NCBI GenBank assembly: GCA_023259235.1
Contig: JAHFQQ010000014.1
Coordinates: 1 to 11,154 of the forward strand
Length of the DNA: 11,154 bases
DNA from: Polaromonas sp.
GTDB taxonomy: Bacteria; Pseudomonadota; Gammaproteobacteria; Burkholderiales; Burkholderiaceae_C
Reading direction: 5' to 3'
Positions 1 through 8,571 of the stretch are shown piece by piece. A program made the translations under genes and the position numbers. The notes below the pieces were generated by a model. It was not told where the DNA came from. It saw only the letters and a list, made by a program, of their open reading frames with translations, and made no database searches. Within the stretch, counting starts at the first letter, position 1. Every line of letters begins with the position of its first letter.

Positions 1-111
1 GGATGCTGCAACTGTCCTCGTGAACGGCGTCGCACTTTTTTGCGCTGTGGCATTCAGCCGTATCGAGGGCGCGCGCCGCCCGCGTTTCAGCACGATTGGA
101 TGCATCGACAC

Positions 112-153
112 GTCGGCGGTCTTGGATTCGTCCTCGACCAACAGAATCTTCAA
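112..153 (-). pseudogene. 5' remnant of a CopR/CusR-type response regulator
   Basis: Read on the minus strand from a TTG codon at 151-153, the frame gives LKILLVEDESKTAD. This is the typical first beta strand and acidic pocket of OmpR-family response regulators of the copper/heavy-metal group (CopR, CusR, IrlR), which usually begin M-K-(I/L)-L-(V/I)-V-E-D-E. After 14 residues the match stops. The frame stays open to the left window edge, but it no longer resembles a receiver domain, which should continue with a Y-L-x-x-G-L helix and the phosphorylated Asp near residue 50. The start codon is TTG, not ATG, and I see no convincing ribosome binding site. I read it as a decayed or recombined fragment of a regulator once transcribed away from the copper genes. 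The family call rests on few residues. Confidence 0.5.
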
Positions 154-180
154 CGGGCGCGTCGGTCGTACATAACCTAT

Positions 181-226
181 TTGTAACCCGTGGGTAATCA
201 TGCTGTCGCGCCCGGTTTTCTACAGT
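181..226 (+). promoter_or_regulatory. Candidate CopR-type operator and promoter for the copper operon
   Basis: GTAA occurs at 183-186 and again at 194-197, an 11-bp (one helical turn) direct repeat within TTGTAACCCGTGGGTAAT. OmpR-family activators such as CopR and CusR bind side-by-side direct repeats of this spacing, usually just upstream of or overlapping a poor -35. A plausible -10, TACAGT, lies at 221-226, and the element 17 bp upstream of it (TCATGC) is a weak -35, as expected for an activator-dependent promoter. It sits between the response regulator remnant (minus strand) and the copper genes (plus strand). The operator assignment is inference from spacing and position. Confidence 0.4.
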
Positions 227-307
227 AGCAGTGTGATGCAAAGGCTGCATCGCAGTTGTCCCAGGTGTTGGGATGACGCTTGCAAACGATGATGGAGGTG
301 CTTGACC

Positions 308-325
308 ATGTTTGTTGTTTCGTAA
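308..325 (+). other. Five-codon ORF with a strong ribosome binding site (leader peptide or broken gene start)
   Basis: ATG at 308 follows GGAGGTG (294-300) with 7-nt spacing, a near-ideal Shine-Dalgarno arrangement, yet the frame ends after M-F-V-V-S at TAA 323-325. In the +1 frame the sequence stays open for about 30 codons without resembling anything I know. Either a leader peptide is encoded downstream of the candidate promoter at 221-226, or this is the start of a gene destroyed by frameshift or deletion. I cannot tell which. Confidence 0.25.
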
Positions 326-591
326 AACCGTATTTGCCCGGGCCCGGGACGGCGGCGAGCCGGCTTCGTGCCCCACGCCATGCGCGGCACCAAGAGTCGC
401 GCTATAGCCACTTGCGGCGCCTGGTGCGGGGCCCTTTGCCCTGCAATCCGCGGCGCCCTCCAAATCCGACCTGACTCTGCACTCAGGTACAGAGTTCTGA
501 CTCGGACGTCAACGCTCCAAACGGTGCCTGTCACCGCACACAGGGCGATCCCCGCTAGTAGTAACTGTCTTTTATTCACCAGGAGTTCACC
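326..591. other. Stretch without a convincing gene, upstream of the Met-rich protein gene
   Basis: This GC-rich stretch contains a perfect 12-bp palindrome, CCCGGGCCCGGG, at 337-348, and no plus-strand reading frame that looks like a protein. On the minus strand a frame runs from ATG 577-579 down to 220. Its first 22 residues (MNKRQLLLAGIALCAVTGTV...) resemble a signal peptide, but the rest is Arg/Pro-rich and looks non-coding, and there is no Shine-Dalgarno before the ATG. It may be the 5' end of a decayed exported-protein gene. The last bases hold the ribosome binding site AGGAG (581-585) of the gene at 592. Confidence 0.4.
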
Positions 592-1074
592 ATGACTTTC
601 GTCCGTACTTTAGTTTCTATTGCCGTCCTGAGCAGCGCCGCCCTGGCTGCCTCAACCTGGGCCGCCGCTGACGACCAGCACGACAGCCATCACCCCGCAG
701 CGGCCACTGCCACCCAGGTCGCTCAGGCACAACCGGGCAGCCCTGGCATGGGAATGGGCATGGGCATGAGCGCCGGCGCCACCGGTTCTGGCTATGCCGA
801 CCAGATGAAAGCCATGCAGCAGATGCACGACAAGATGCTTGCCGCCAAGACGCCCGAAGAACGCAATGCCTTGATGGTCGAGCAGATGGCGCTCATGCAG
901 AACGGCATGAACATGATGGGCGGCATGGGTGGCGGCATGGGCGCAGGCGCCGCGAAGGGCAAGCCGGCCGACATGGCCGCGCGCCAGGGCATGATGGAGC
1001 AGCGCATGGACATGATGCAATCCATGATGCAGATGATGATGGACCGCGTGCCGTCGGCCCCGGCAACGAAGTGA
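592..1074 (+). CDS. Methionine-rich exported protein, probable periplasmic copper-binding protein
   Basis: This 160-residue protein has a clear Sec signal peptide (MTFVRTLVSIAVLSSAALAA, probable cleavage after about residue 26 in WAAA-DD). A His-containing segment (DDQHDSHH) and a GMGMGMGM run follow. The second half is studded with Met-Met and Gly-Met clusters (NMMGGMGGGM, MMQSMMQMMM). I count 28 Met in 160 residues. Clustered Met and His in a periplasmic protein is the usual signature of Cu(I)/Ag(I) binding, seen in CopA, CopC, CusF and PcoE-like proteins, but I recognise no named domain. The central part (about 68-95) looks helical (MKAMQQMHDKML). ATG 592 has AGGAG 7 nt upstream. It is the first gene of a three-gene copper-island operon with short gaps. 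A copper-buffering role is inferred from composition and context. Confidence 0.75.
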   Translation: MTFVRTLVSIAVLSSAALAASTWAAADDQHDSHHPAAATATQVAQAQPGSPGMGMGMGMSAGATGSGYADQMKAMQQMHDKMLAAKTPEERNALMVEQMALMQNGMNMMGGMGGGMGAGAAKGKPADMAARQGMMEQRMDMMQSMMQMMMDRVPSAPATK

Positions 1075-1085
1075 GGGGGCCGGCC

Positions 1086-1538
1086 ATGCAACCCTCACTC
1101 AACACCGCGCCACAGCCGGCGGCAGTCGCTTACGGCTTTCATTGCGTGATCGGCGACAAGGACTTTACGGCAGCCGTCGCCCGCGTCACCGAAGCGCTGA
1201 AGGCCGAAAGTTTCGGCGTCCTGACCGAGATCGATGTGCAGGCCACGATGAAGACCAAGCTTGGCATCGAGGGGCGGCCGTACCGCATCCTCGGCGCGTG
1301 CAACCCACCACTGGCGCACCGCGCGCTGGAGGCCGAACCTGACATCGGCCTGCTGCTGCCGTGCAATGTCGTCGTTCGTGAAGAGCCCGACGGCACCCTG
1401 AGCGTCGGCTTCATGGACCCGGTGGCGGTGTTGCAAATGACCAGCAACCCCGAGGTAGCCAAAGTCGCCCATGAGGTGCACGAGCGACTGCAACGCGTCA
1501 AGGCCCGGTTGGCCTCTCCTGCGACGCCCGGCAACTGA
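1086..1538 (+). CDS. DUF302 domain protein
   Basis: This 150-residue, probably cytoplasmic protein is covered by a DUF302 domain (about residues 16-145). The family hallmarks visible are the alternating beta/alpha start (FHCVIGDKDFTAAVARVTEALKA), the motif Y-R-I-L-G-A-C-N-P-P-L-A-H-R-A-L around residues 67-81, and the segment D-I-G-L-L-L-P-C-N-V-V-V. Cys72 and Cys93 lie in those conserved stretches. The biochemical function of DUF302 is not established; such genes often sit near metal and redox genes. I chose ATG 1086 because GAGGGGG (1073-1079) lies 6 nt upstream. A GTG at 1071 would overlap the previous stop but has no ribosome binding site. It lies 11 bases after the Met-rich gene and 17 bases before the SHOCT gene, so co-transcription is likely. 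Confidence 0.85.
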   Translation: MQPSLNTAPQPAAVAYGFHCVIGDKDFTAAVARVTEALKAESFGVLTEIDVQATMKTKLGIEGRPYRILGACNPPLAHRALEAEPDIGLLLPCNVVVREEPDGTLSVGFMDPVAVLQMTSNPEVAKVAHEVHERLQRVKARLASPATPGN

Positions 1539-1555
1539 GACTCAAGGAGATGCAC

Positions 1556-1795
1556 ATGTACTACGACGGGGGCTACTTCATGGGTGGCATGCATTGGCTC
1601 TGGTGGATATTCTGGCTCGCGCTGATCGGCGTCATCGTGTTCTACGGGTGGGGGCGGCCAGACGAACGGCGCCGCGGCCCGGGCGAGTCGCCGCACGAGG
1701 CGCTGAAGCGGCGCCTGGCCAACGGTGATATCTCGGCAGAAGAGTACGAGCAACGCAAGGCGCTGCTCGATCGCGACGCCGGCTCAAAGGCCTGA
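1556..1795 (+). CDS. Small membrane protein with C-terminal SHOCT domain
   Basis: This 79-residue protein begins with a Met/Gly/Tyr/Trp-rich head (MYYDGGYFMGGMHWLWW). One transmembrane helix follows at about residues 14-32 (HWLWWIFWLALIGVIVFYGW), then a charged linker. A canonical SHOCT (short C-terminal) domain lies at about 46-75, with the pattern A-L-K-R-R-L-A-N-G-D-I-S-A-E-E-Y-E-Q-R-K. SHOCT is a short helical module found at the C-terminus of many small membrane proteins, and its exact role is unknown. Such proteins are common in copper and heavy-metal islands. ATG 1556 is preferred over ATG 1550 because AAGGAG (1544-1549) abuts the latter and sits 6 nt from the former. It is the last gene of the first copper operon. 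Confidence 0.85.
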   Translation: MYYDGGYFMGGMHWLWWIFWLALIGVIVFYGWGRPDERRRGPGESPHEALKRRLANGDISAEEYEQRKALLDRDAGSKA

Positions 1796-1814
1796 ACACT
1801 GCGCCGAATAGGCC

Positions 1815-1845
1815 TTGACATTCACATGATGCTAAGGTCTATCTT
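1815..1845 (+). promoter_or_regulatory. MerR/CueR-type promoter with 19-bp spacer
   Basis: A consensus -35 TTGACA (1815-1820) and a -10 TATCTT (1840-1845) are separated by exactly 19 bp, two more than optimal. This is the hallmark of promoters untwisted by MerR-family activators. The spacer holds an imperfect dyad: GACATT (1817-1822) facing AAGGTC (1834-1839), with one mismatch between arms. The layout lines up with CueR-controlled copA promoters (TTGACC-TTCC...GGAAGG-TTTAACCT type). It lies 55 bases upstream of the DUF2933 gene and should drive that gene and the Cu ATPase in response to monovalent coinage metal. The cognate MerR-family regulator is not encoded in this window. Confidence 0.75.
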
Positions 1846-1899
1846 GAAAGCCATAGATCGACGCCAAAAATTTCGGCCGTCGAGGAAAGAACCGGCACC

Positions 1900-2214
1900 A
1901 TGAACACCGCTCACCATGATCACCCAACCACCGCACCGGTTTCGTCCGACATGAACCCGTCCGGTCGCTCCCGGGGCGGGTATCGAGGGGCGCAGCGCGA
2001 AGGTATCGCACTGAGCTGGCCCTTGAAGACCGCGCTGCTGCTGGCCGCCTTGGTCGGTGGTTTCTATCTGCTACGCGAACACTGGAACCATGTCGCTGGC
2101 AACTGGATTTACCTGCTGCTGCTGGCGTGCCCGCTGATGCATCTGTTCCATCGCCACGGCGGGCATGGTGGTCACGCCCGGTTAACCAACCATCCCACCA
2201 ACAAAAAGGAATAA
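1900..2214 (+). CDS. DUF2933 family small membrane protein
   Basis: This 104-residue protein has a His-containing polar N-terminus (MNTAHHDHPTTAP). Two transmembrane helices follow, at about residues 41-58 (PLKTALLLAALVGGFYLL) and 68-84. The second carries the DUF2933 signature Y-L-L-L-L-A-C-P-L-M-H-L-F, followed directly by a His/Gly-rich tail (HRHGGHGGH). The Cys-Pro-Leu-Met-His segment and the His tail are plausible metal ligands, but the family has no proven function. It is regularly found next to copper-exporting ATPases and multicopper oxidases. It lies directly downstream of the MerR-type promoter and only 4 bases before the ATPase start, so the two are almost certainly one transcript. 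GAGGAA (1882-1887) is a somewhat distant ribosome binding site. Confidence 0.85.
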   Translation: MNTAHHDHPTTAPVSSDMNPSGRSRGGYRGAQREGIALSWPLKTALLLAALVGGFYLLREHWNHVAGNWIYLLLLACPLMHLFHRHGGHGGHARLTNHPTNKKE

Positions 2215-2218
2215 CGCC

Positions 2219-4573
<2,355 letters not shown>

Positions 4574-4593
4574 GGATCTGATGATTAAGGTCC

Positions 4594-4761
4594 ATGCATA
4601 TGTTTGGAGTGGTCAAGCAACTCTGGGGATTTGGCAAAGTGCGTTACCGTGGTTTGCAGAAGAACGCCACCCGGGCATTCTGCATCGGGCTCGGTGTTTT
4701 GGCCTTGCTTGTTCACCATCGCCTTCGGCCGGGACGCCCACGGCTTGCGCCGCTTTCATGA
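4594..4761 (+). pseudogene. C-terminal remnant of an IS5-family transposase
   Basis: In the frame of ATG 4600 the translation includes GVVKQLWGFGKVRYRGLQKN, followed by a Leu/Ala-rich helix and HHRLRPGRPRL before the TGA at 4759-4761. The pattern V-K-x-x-x-G-x-x-K-V-R-Y-R-G-L-x-K-N is the conserved C-terminal end of IS5-family DDE transposases (usually followed by a hydrophobic helix and an Arg-rich tail). About 55 codons remain of an expected 300 or more, and an in-frame stop (4582-4584) closes the frame upstream. The catalytic residues are gone, so this is a dead fragment. It sits 20 bases after the copper ATPase and about 70 bases before the end of the cbb operon, so it marks the seam between the two blocks. 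I could not identify terminal inverted repeats. Confidence 0.75.
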
Positions 4762-4794
4762 TGGCCAGAATCTGCCGGGATTATGAATAAAACA

Positions 4795-4834
4795 CAGCAC
4801 TAGCCCAATGGCAACGGGAGTAAGCAGCTATCAA
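4795..4834 (-). repeat. Short intergenic repeat, family B, copy at the end of cbbZ
   Basis: On the minus strand this starts TTGATAGCTGC and, 28 nt after its start, has GGGCTAGTGCTG. The copy at 8572-8613 has TTAATAGCTGC and GGGCTATAGCCCTG at identical spacing, with an unconserved 13-nt middle. The cbbZ stop codon (4831-4833) lies inside the repeat. I recall comparable ATAGCTGC...GGGCTA elements scattered between genes of Comamonadaceae, but that is memory, not a search. Confidence 0.45.
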
Positions 4835-5502
4835 TCGAGTAGCGCGGAGCAATCGGCAATGATCCGGTCGGGCCCACAGGCTTCGATCGGCTGACCCATG
4901 TTGTAGCCATAGGGCAGCGCCCAGACTGCTACCCCCGCGTTGCGCGCCGTCGCCACGTCAATGCTCGAATCCCCGACAAACAAGGCCCGGTGGCGTGGCA
5001 CATGAAACGCTGCCAGGCAACTCTGGATACCCGCCGGGTCGGGTTTTTTGCTGGGCAGGGTATCGCCGCTGACGACCCGGTCAAACAAATGCGTCAGGTG
5101 GTGAGCGTTCAACACCGTGGCGGTATGGCGGCCCTCCTTGTTGGTGACAACCGCCAGCCTGACGCCACGCTCGCGCAGGGCGACCAGCGTTTCACGCACC
5201 CGGGGGTAAAGCTGGCTGCGGCTGCCGCAGCGGCTCTGGTAATGTTTGTCAAACTCGGCGGCAATCAGCGCAAAACTGTCGCTCTCCCGAACCGCCACCT
5301 CACCGGTTTTCCCGCTGAAAGCCAGCACCTGAAGCAGCAACTCGCGCGTACCCAGGCCAATCCAGTCGTTCACCTGCTGCTGGCTTACCCCGGGCAGATC
5401 AAAACAGCGCAGCGTATCGTTCACGGCGTCGGCAATTTCCGGGGCGGTTTCAACCAGCGTGCCGTCCAGGTCAAACAAAATGAGGTCAAAGCGAGTCTTC
5501 AT
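4831..5502 (-). CDS. cbbZ: Phosphoglycolate phosphatase
   Basis: This 223-residue HAD-superfamily hydrolase converts 2-phosphoglycolate, the product of RuBisCO's oxygenase reaction, to glycolate in the cytoplasm. HAD motif I is FDLDGTL with nucleophile D11 and acid/base D13. Motif II is V-V-T120-N, motif III is the Lys in SKKPDP (about 152-153), and motif IV is FVGDSSID with D178 and D182. The C-terminal GYNMGQPI segment is typical of bacterial Gph/CbbZ. I chose ATG 5502, giving the usual start M-K-T-R-F-D-L-I-L-F-D. The frame is open much further upstream, but there it overlaps cbbT. The gap to the cbbT stop is 13 bases, so it is probably translationally linked. It is the last gene of the truncated cbb operon; in other bacteria cbbG, cbbK and cbbA often follow, but here a transposase remnant does. 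Confidence 0.93.
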   Translation of the reverse strand: MKTRFDLILFDLDGTLVETAPEIADAVNDTLRCFDLPGVSQQQVNDWIGLGTRELLLQVLAFSGKTGEVAVRESDSFALIAAEFDKHYQSRCGSRSQLYPRVRETLVALRERGVRLAVVTNKEGRHTATVLNAHHLTHLFDRVVSGDTLPSKKPDPAGIQSCLAAFHVPRHRALFVGDSSIDVATARNAGVAVWALPYGYNMGQPIEACGPDRIIADCSALLD

Positions 5503-5515
5503 TACGGACACCGCA

Positions 5516-7600
5516 TCAGGCAATGGAAGCGGCGGCCGGCTCAGGCAGCGCCACCTCACGGTGCCGCGCGGCGCGCTGGACCAGGCTGCGTACCGCATCC
5601 ACCACACGCTGCGTGGTGATGCCGAAGAACGGGTACAGATCCCCGGCCGGAGCCGACTCGCCAAACGTGGTGATGCCAATGGCCACACCAGTGCGGCCGA
5701 CGTATTTGCGCCAGAAATCGGGCTGCGCGGCCTCAATCGCCACTATTGGCAGGGCCAGCGGCAGCACCGATTCCTGGTAAGCCCCGGACTGCCGGTCAAA
5801 AATAGTGGTGCAGGGCATGGAAACGACGCGGCTGGCAATGCCCTCGGCGGCTAGCGTGGCCTGGGCCAGCATGGCCAATTGCAGTTCCGAGCCGGTGGAC
5901 ACGATCACCGCCTGCGCACCCGCCATGTCTGACAGCACATAGCCGCCGCGGCGGATGGCATCGACCCGGCCCGCATTGGTCAGGCGCGGCAGATTCTGGC
6001 GCGACAGGCACAGGGCGCTGGGGCCGTCCTTGCGCTGCACCGCGCAGGCCCAGGCGACTGCCGTTTCGAGGCCGTCCGCCGGCCGCCACAGATCCAGCCC
6101 CGGGATGAGGCGCAGGCTGGGCACATGCTCCACGCTCTGGTGCGTCGGCCCGTCTTCGCCCAGGCCGATGCTGTCGTGGGTGAACACATGGATCACCCGC
6201 AGCTTCATCAGTGCGGCCATGCGGATAGCGTTGCGGCTGTAGTCGCTGAAGGTCAGAAAGGTGCCGCCGTAAGGGATGTAGCCACCGTGCAGGGCGATGC
6301 CGTTCATGATGGCCGCCATGCCGAACTCGCGCACGCCGTAGCTCAGGTGGCTGCCCCACCGGAACGCTCCCTGTTCGTCGCGCCCGGCCTTGACGCAGCC
6401 CTTGAAGTTGGTCAGATTGGAGCCAGTCAGATCCGCGCTGCCGCCGAAGAACCCCGATACCAGCGGCGCCAGCGCGTCGAGCGTGTTCTGGCTCGCCTTG
6501 CGGGTCGCCACTGGGTCCGGGTTGGCTGCGATGGCGGCCAGCAGTTCCGGCAGCTTGTCGGTAAAGGCGGGCAGCAGATCGCCCGCCATGCGGCGTTCGA
6601 ACTCGGCCGCCTTTAGCGGGTACTGCGTGCGGTAGGCCTCAAAGCGCAGGTGCCAGGCGCGCTCGGCCGCCTGACCGCACTCGACGGCGTTCCAGGCGCT
6701 GGCGATGTCCGGCGGCACTTCAAAGGGCGCGGCGGTCCAGCCCAGCGCTTCGCGGGTGGCGGCGACCTCTGCCGCGCCCAGCGCGGCGCCATGCACGTCA
6801 TGCGTTCCGGCCTTGTTGGGCGAGCCCATGCCGATCACGGTTTTGCAGCAGATCAGCGTCGGCTGTCCATTGGGCAGAACAGCCTGCGCCTTGGCTGCGC
6901 GAATCGCTTCATCAACGGCGGCCGGGTTGTGGCCGTCCGCGGCGGGGATGACGTTCCAGCCATAGGCCTCGAAGCGCTTGGGCGTGTCGTCGGTGAACCA
7001 GCCTTGCACATGGCCGTCAATCGAGATGCCGTTGTCGTCGTAAAACGCCACCAGCCTGGACAGGCGCAAGGTGCCGGCCAGCGAACAGGCCTCGTGGCTG
7101 ATGCCTTCCATCAGGCAGCCGTCGCCCATGAAAACATGGGTGAAATGGTCCACCACGGCATGGCCGGGCTTGTTGAACTCATCGGCGAGCAGCTTCTCGG
7201 CCAGCGCCATGCCGACCGCGTTGGCCAGGCCCTGGCCGAGCGGGCCGGTGGTGGTTTCCACTCCAAGTGTCACGCCCGCTTCGGGGTGGCCGGGTGTCTT
7301 GCTGTGCAACTGGCGAAAGTTTTTGAGCTCGGCCATGGGCAGGTCGTAGCCGGTCAGGTGCAGCAGCGCATACAGCAGCATGGAGCCGTGGCCGTTGGAG
7401 AGCACAAAGCGGTCGCGGTTGGGCCAGTTCGGGTTGGCCGGGTTGTGCGTCAGATGCCGGTTCCACAGCACTTCGGCAATATCGGCCATGCCCATGGGCG
7501 CGCCGGGGTGGCCGGATTTGGCTTTTTCAACCGCATCGACGGCGAGCATACGGATGGTGTTGGCCATTTGTCTGGCCAATTCGGGAGAGGGAGTATTCAT
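5516..7600 (-). CDS. cbbT: Transketolase
   Basis: This complete 694-residue thiamine-diphosphate enzyme moves two-carbon units between sugar phosphates in the regenerative half of the Calvin cycle. The N-terminal domain has SGHPGAPMG (H31), SNGHGSML (H71), TGPLGQG (118-124) and the cofactor/Mg motif from GDGCLMEG (159-166) to DDN (188-190). The pyrimidine-binding domain has GLGEDGPTHQ with the catalytic Glu, and the C-terminal domain ends with TTFGESAPAGDLYPFFGI. The length is normal for bacterial transketolases (about 660-700). ATG 7600 gives the expected start before QMANTIRMLAVDAV. Oddly, there is no Shine-Dalgarno upstream: the bases before the ATG (ACTGATTAAATT) belong to a repeated element. 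The gene lies 63 bases after cbbP, and that gap is filled by a copy of the 45-bp repeat. Confidence 0.96.
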   Translation of the reverse strand: MNTPSPELARQMANTIRMLAVDAVEKAKSGHPGAPMGMADIAEVLWNRHLTHNPANPNWPNRDRFVLSNGHGSMLLYALLHLTGYDLPMAELKNFRQLHSKTPGHPEAGVTLGVETTTGPLGQGLANAVGMALAEKLLADEFNKPGHAVVDHFTHVFMGDGCLMEGISHEACSLAGTLRLSRLVAFYDDNGISIDGHVQGWFTDDTPKRFEAYGWNVIPAADGHNPAAVDEAIRAAKAQAVLPNGQPTLICCKTVIGMGSPNKAGTHDVHGAALGAAEVAATREALGWTAAPFEVPPDIASAWNAVECGQAAERAWHLRFEAYRTQYPLKAAEFERRMAGDLLPAFTDKLPELLAAIAANPDPVATRKASQNTLDALAPLVSGFFGGSADLTGSNLTNFKGCVKAGRDEQGAFRWGSHLSYGVREFGMAAIMNGIALHGGYIPYGGTFLTFSDYSRNAIRMAALMKLRVIHVFTHDSIGLGEDGPTHQSVEHVPSLRLIPGLDLWRPADGLETAVAWACAVQRKDGPSALCLSRQNLPRLTNAGRVDAIRRGGYVLSDMAGAQAVIVSTGSELQLAMLAQATLAAEGIASRVVSMPCTTIFDRQSGAYQESVLPLALPIVAIEAAQPDFWRKYVGRTGVAIGITTFGESAPAGDLYPFFGITTQRVVDAVRSLVQRAARHREVALPEPAAASIA

Positions 7601-7614
7601 AATTTAATCAGTTG

Positions 7615-7659
7615 GGGACAGAGCTTGTTCACTTCGTGCAACTGCGGTCTTTCCCGCAA
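7615..7659 (-). repeat. 45-bp hairpin repeat, family A, copy 1 (cbbP-cbbT gap)
   Basis: Read in the direction of cbbT, it begins TTGCGGGAAAGACCGCAG and ends GAACAAGCTCTGTCCC. It matches copy 2 (8634-8678) at 41 of 45 bases and copy 3 (10693-10737) at 40 of 45. It starts 4 bases after the cbbP stop and ends 14 bases before the cbbT ATG. Similarity to copy 2 extends beyond the core through CTGATTAA, almost to the start codon. A UUGCGG/CCGCAG hairpin (last pair G-U) can form at its 5' end. Confidence 0.85.
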
Positions 7660-7663
7660 GCTT

Positions 7664-8539
7664 TCATGAAGCGTTCTTTTTCCTTTCCATCATCCGCCAC
7701 ACGAAGGGCGTGAAAATCAGTTGCATGGCCAGCTCCATCTTGCCGCCGGGCACCACGATGGTGTTGGCGCGCGACATGAAACTGTCGTTGATCATGCTGC
7801 GCAGGTACTGGAAGTCAATTCCCTTGGGCTGGGCAAAGCGGATCACCACCATGCTCTCGTCAGGCGCCGGAATTTCCCGCGCGATGAAAGGGTTGGAGGT
7901 GTCCACGCACGGCACGCGCTGAAAATTCACGTGCGTGTGGCCGAACTGCGGACAGATGTAATTCACATAGTCGGGCATGCGGCGCAAAATGGTGTCGGTC
8001 ACGGCTTCGGTGCTGTAGCCGCGCTGCGATTTGTCGCGCCAGAGTTTTTGAATCCACTCCAGGTTGATCACCGGCACCACGCCAATCAGCAGGTCGGGGT
8101 GCCGGGCAATATTGACCTCTGGCGTCACCACAGCGCCGTGCAGACCTTCGTAAAACAGCAGGTCGGTGCCCTCACGCACGTCTTCCCAGGGCGTAAACGT
8201 GCCGGGCTCCTGCCGGTACGGCGCGGCTTCTTCCGCGTTGTGCAGGTACTTGCGGTGCTTGCCAGTACCGTTGCTGGCATATTGCGCAAACAGGGTTTCC
8301 AGTTCGGTGAACAGATTGTTTTCCGGTCCGAAGTGGCTGAAGTTCTTGTTGCCGGCCTTTTCCGCCTCGGCAGCCCGCAGCTTCATCTCCTGGCGATCAA
8401 AGCGGTGAAAGCTGTCGCCTTCAATGGTGGCTGCCCTGACGCCCTCGCGGCGAAAAATGTTGCCAAAGGTGCGGGTGACCGAAGTCGTTCCCGCACCCGA
8501 CGAACCGGTGATGGCGATGATCGGATGGCGTTCAGACAT
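7664..8539 (-). CDS. cbbP: Phosphoribulokinase
   Basis: This complete 291-residue enzyme phosphorylates ribulose-5-phosphate with ATP to give ribulose-1,5-bisphosphate, the substrate of RuBisCO. It is specific to the Calvin cycle. The Walker A loop GSSGAGTT is at 12-19. It is followed by the proteobacterial PRK segment IEGDSFHRFDR (about 39-49, including the expected catalytic Asp42), FYEGLHG, and the C-terminal LIFTPFVWRMMERKK. The length and motifs fit the octameric bacterial (class I) type rather than the plant/cyanobacterial type with regulatory cysteines. ATG 8537-8539 has a good AGGGAG 6 nt upstream. The 152-base gap to cbbF holds copy 2 of repeat family A, a family B repeat and a hairpin, so cbbP has a long structured leader if co-transcribed, or possibly an internal promoter. 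Confidence 0.96.
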   Translation of the reverse strand: MSERHPIIAITGSSGAGTTSVTRTFGNIFRREGVRAATIEGDSFHRFDRQEMKLRAAEAEKAGNKNFSHFGPENNLFTELETLFAQYASNGTGKHRKYLHNAEEAAPYRQEPGTFTPWEDVREGTDLLFYEGLHGAVVTPEVNIARHPDLLIGVVPVINLEWIQKLWRDKSQRGYSTEAVTDTILRRMPDYVNYICPQFGHTHVNFQRVPCVDTSNPFIAREIPAPDESMVVIRFAQPKGIDFQYLRSMINDSFMSRANTIVVPGGKMELAMQLIFTPFVWRMMERKKNAS

Positions 8540-8571
8540 GGGTGTCTCCCTAAATTAGAATCTGTGTCAAT

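Noticed and set aside
1787..1816. Inverted repeat AAGGCCT/AGGCCTT after the SHOCT gene as a terminator
   Set aside because: The loop is 16 nt, there is no T run after the right arm, and the right arm overlaps the -35 of the MerR-type promoter. A rho-independent terminator is not supported.
4831..5736. Longer 301-residue version of cbbZ starting at 5736
   Set aside because: The extra 78 residues are Arg/Pro-rich, overlap the cbbT 3' end and precede the normal CbbZ start (MKTRFDLILFDLDGT) at 5502.
6650..7669. 339-codon plus-strand frame opposite transketolase
   Set aside because: It is the complement of an unmistakable transketolase coding strand. Its translation has no recognisable family and only reflects codon-position bias.
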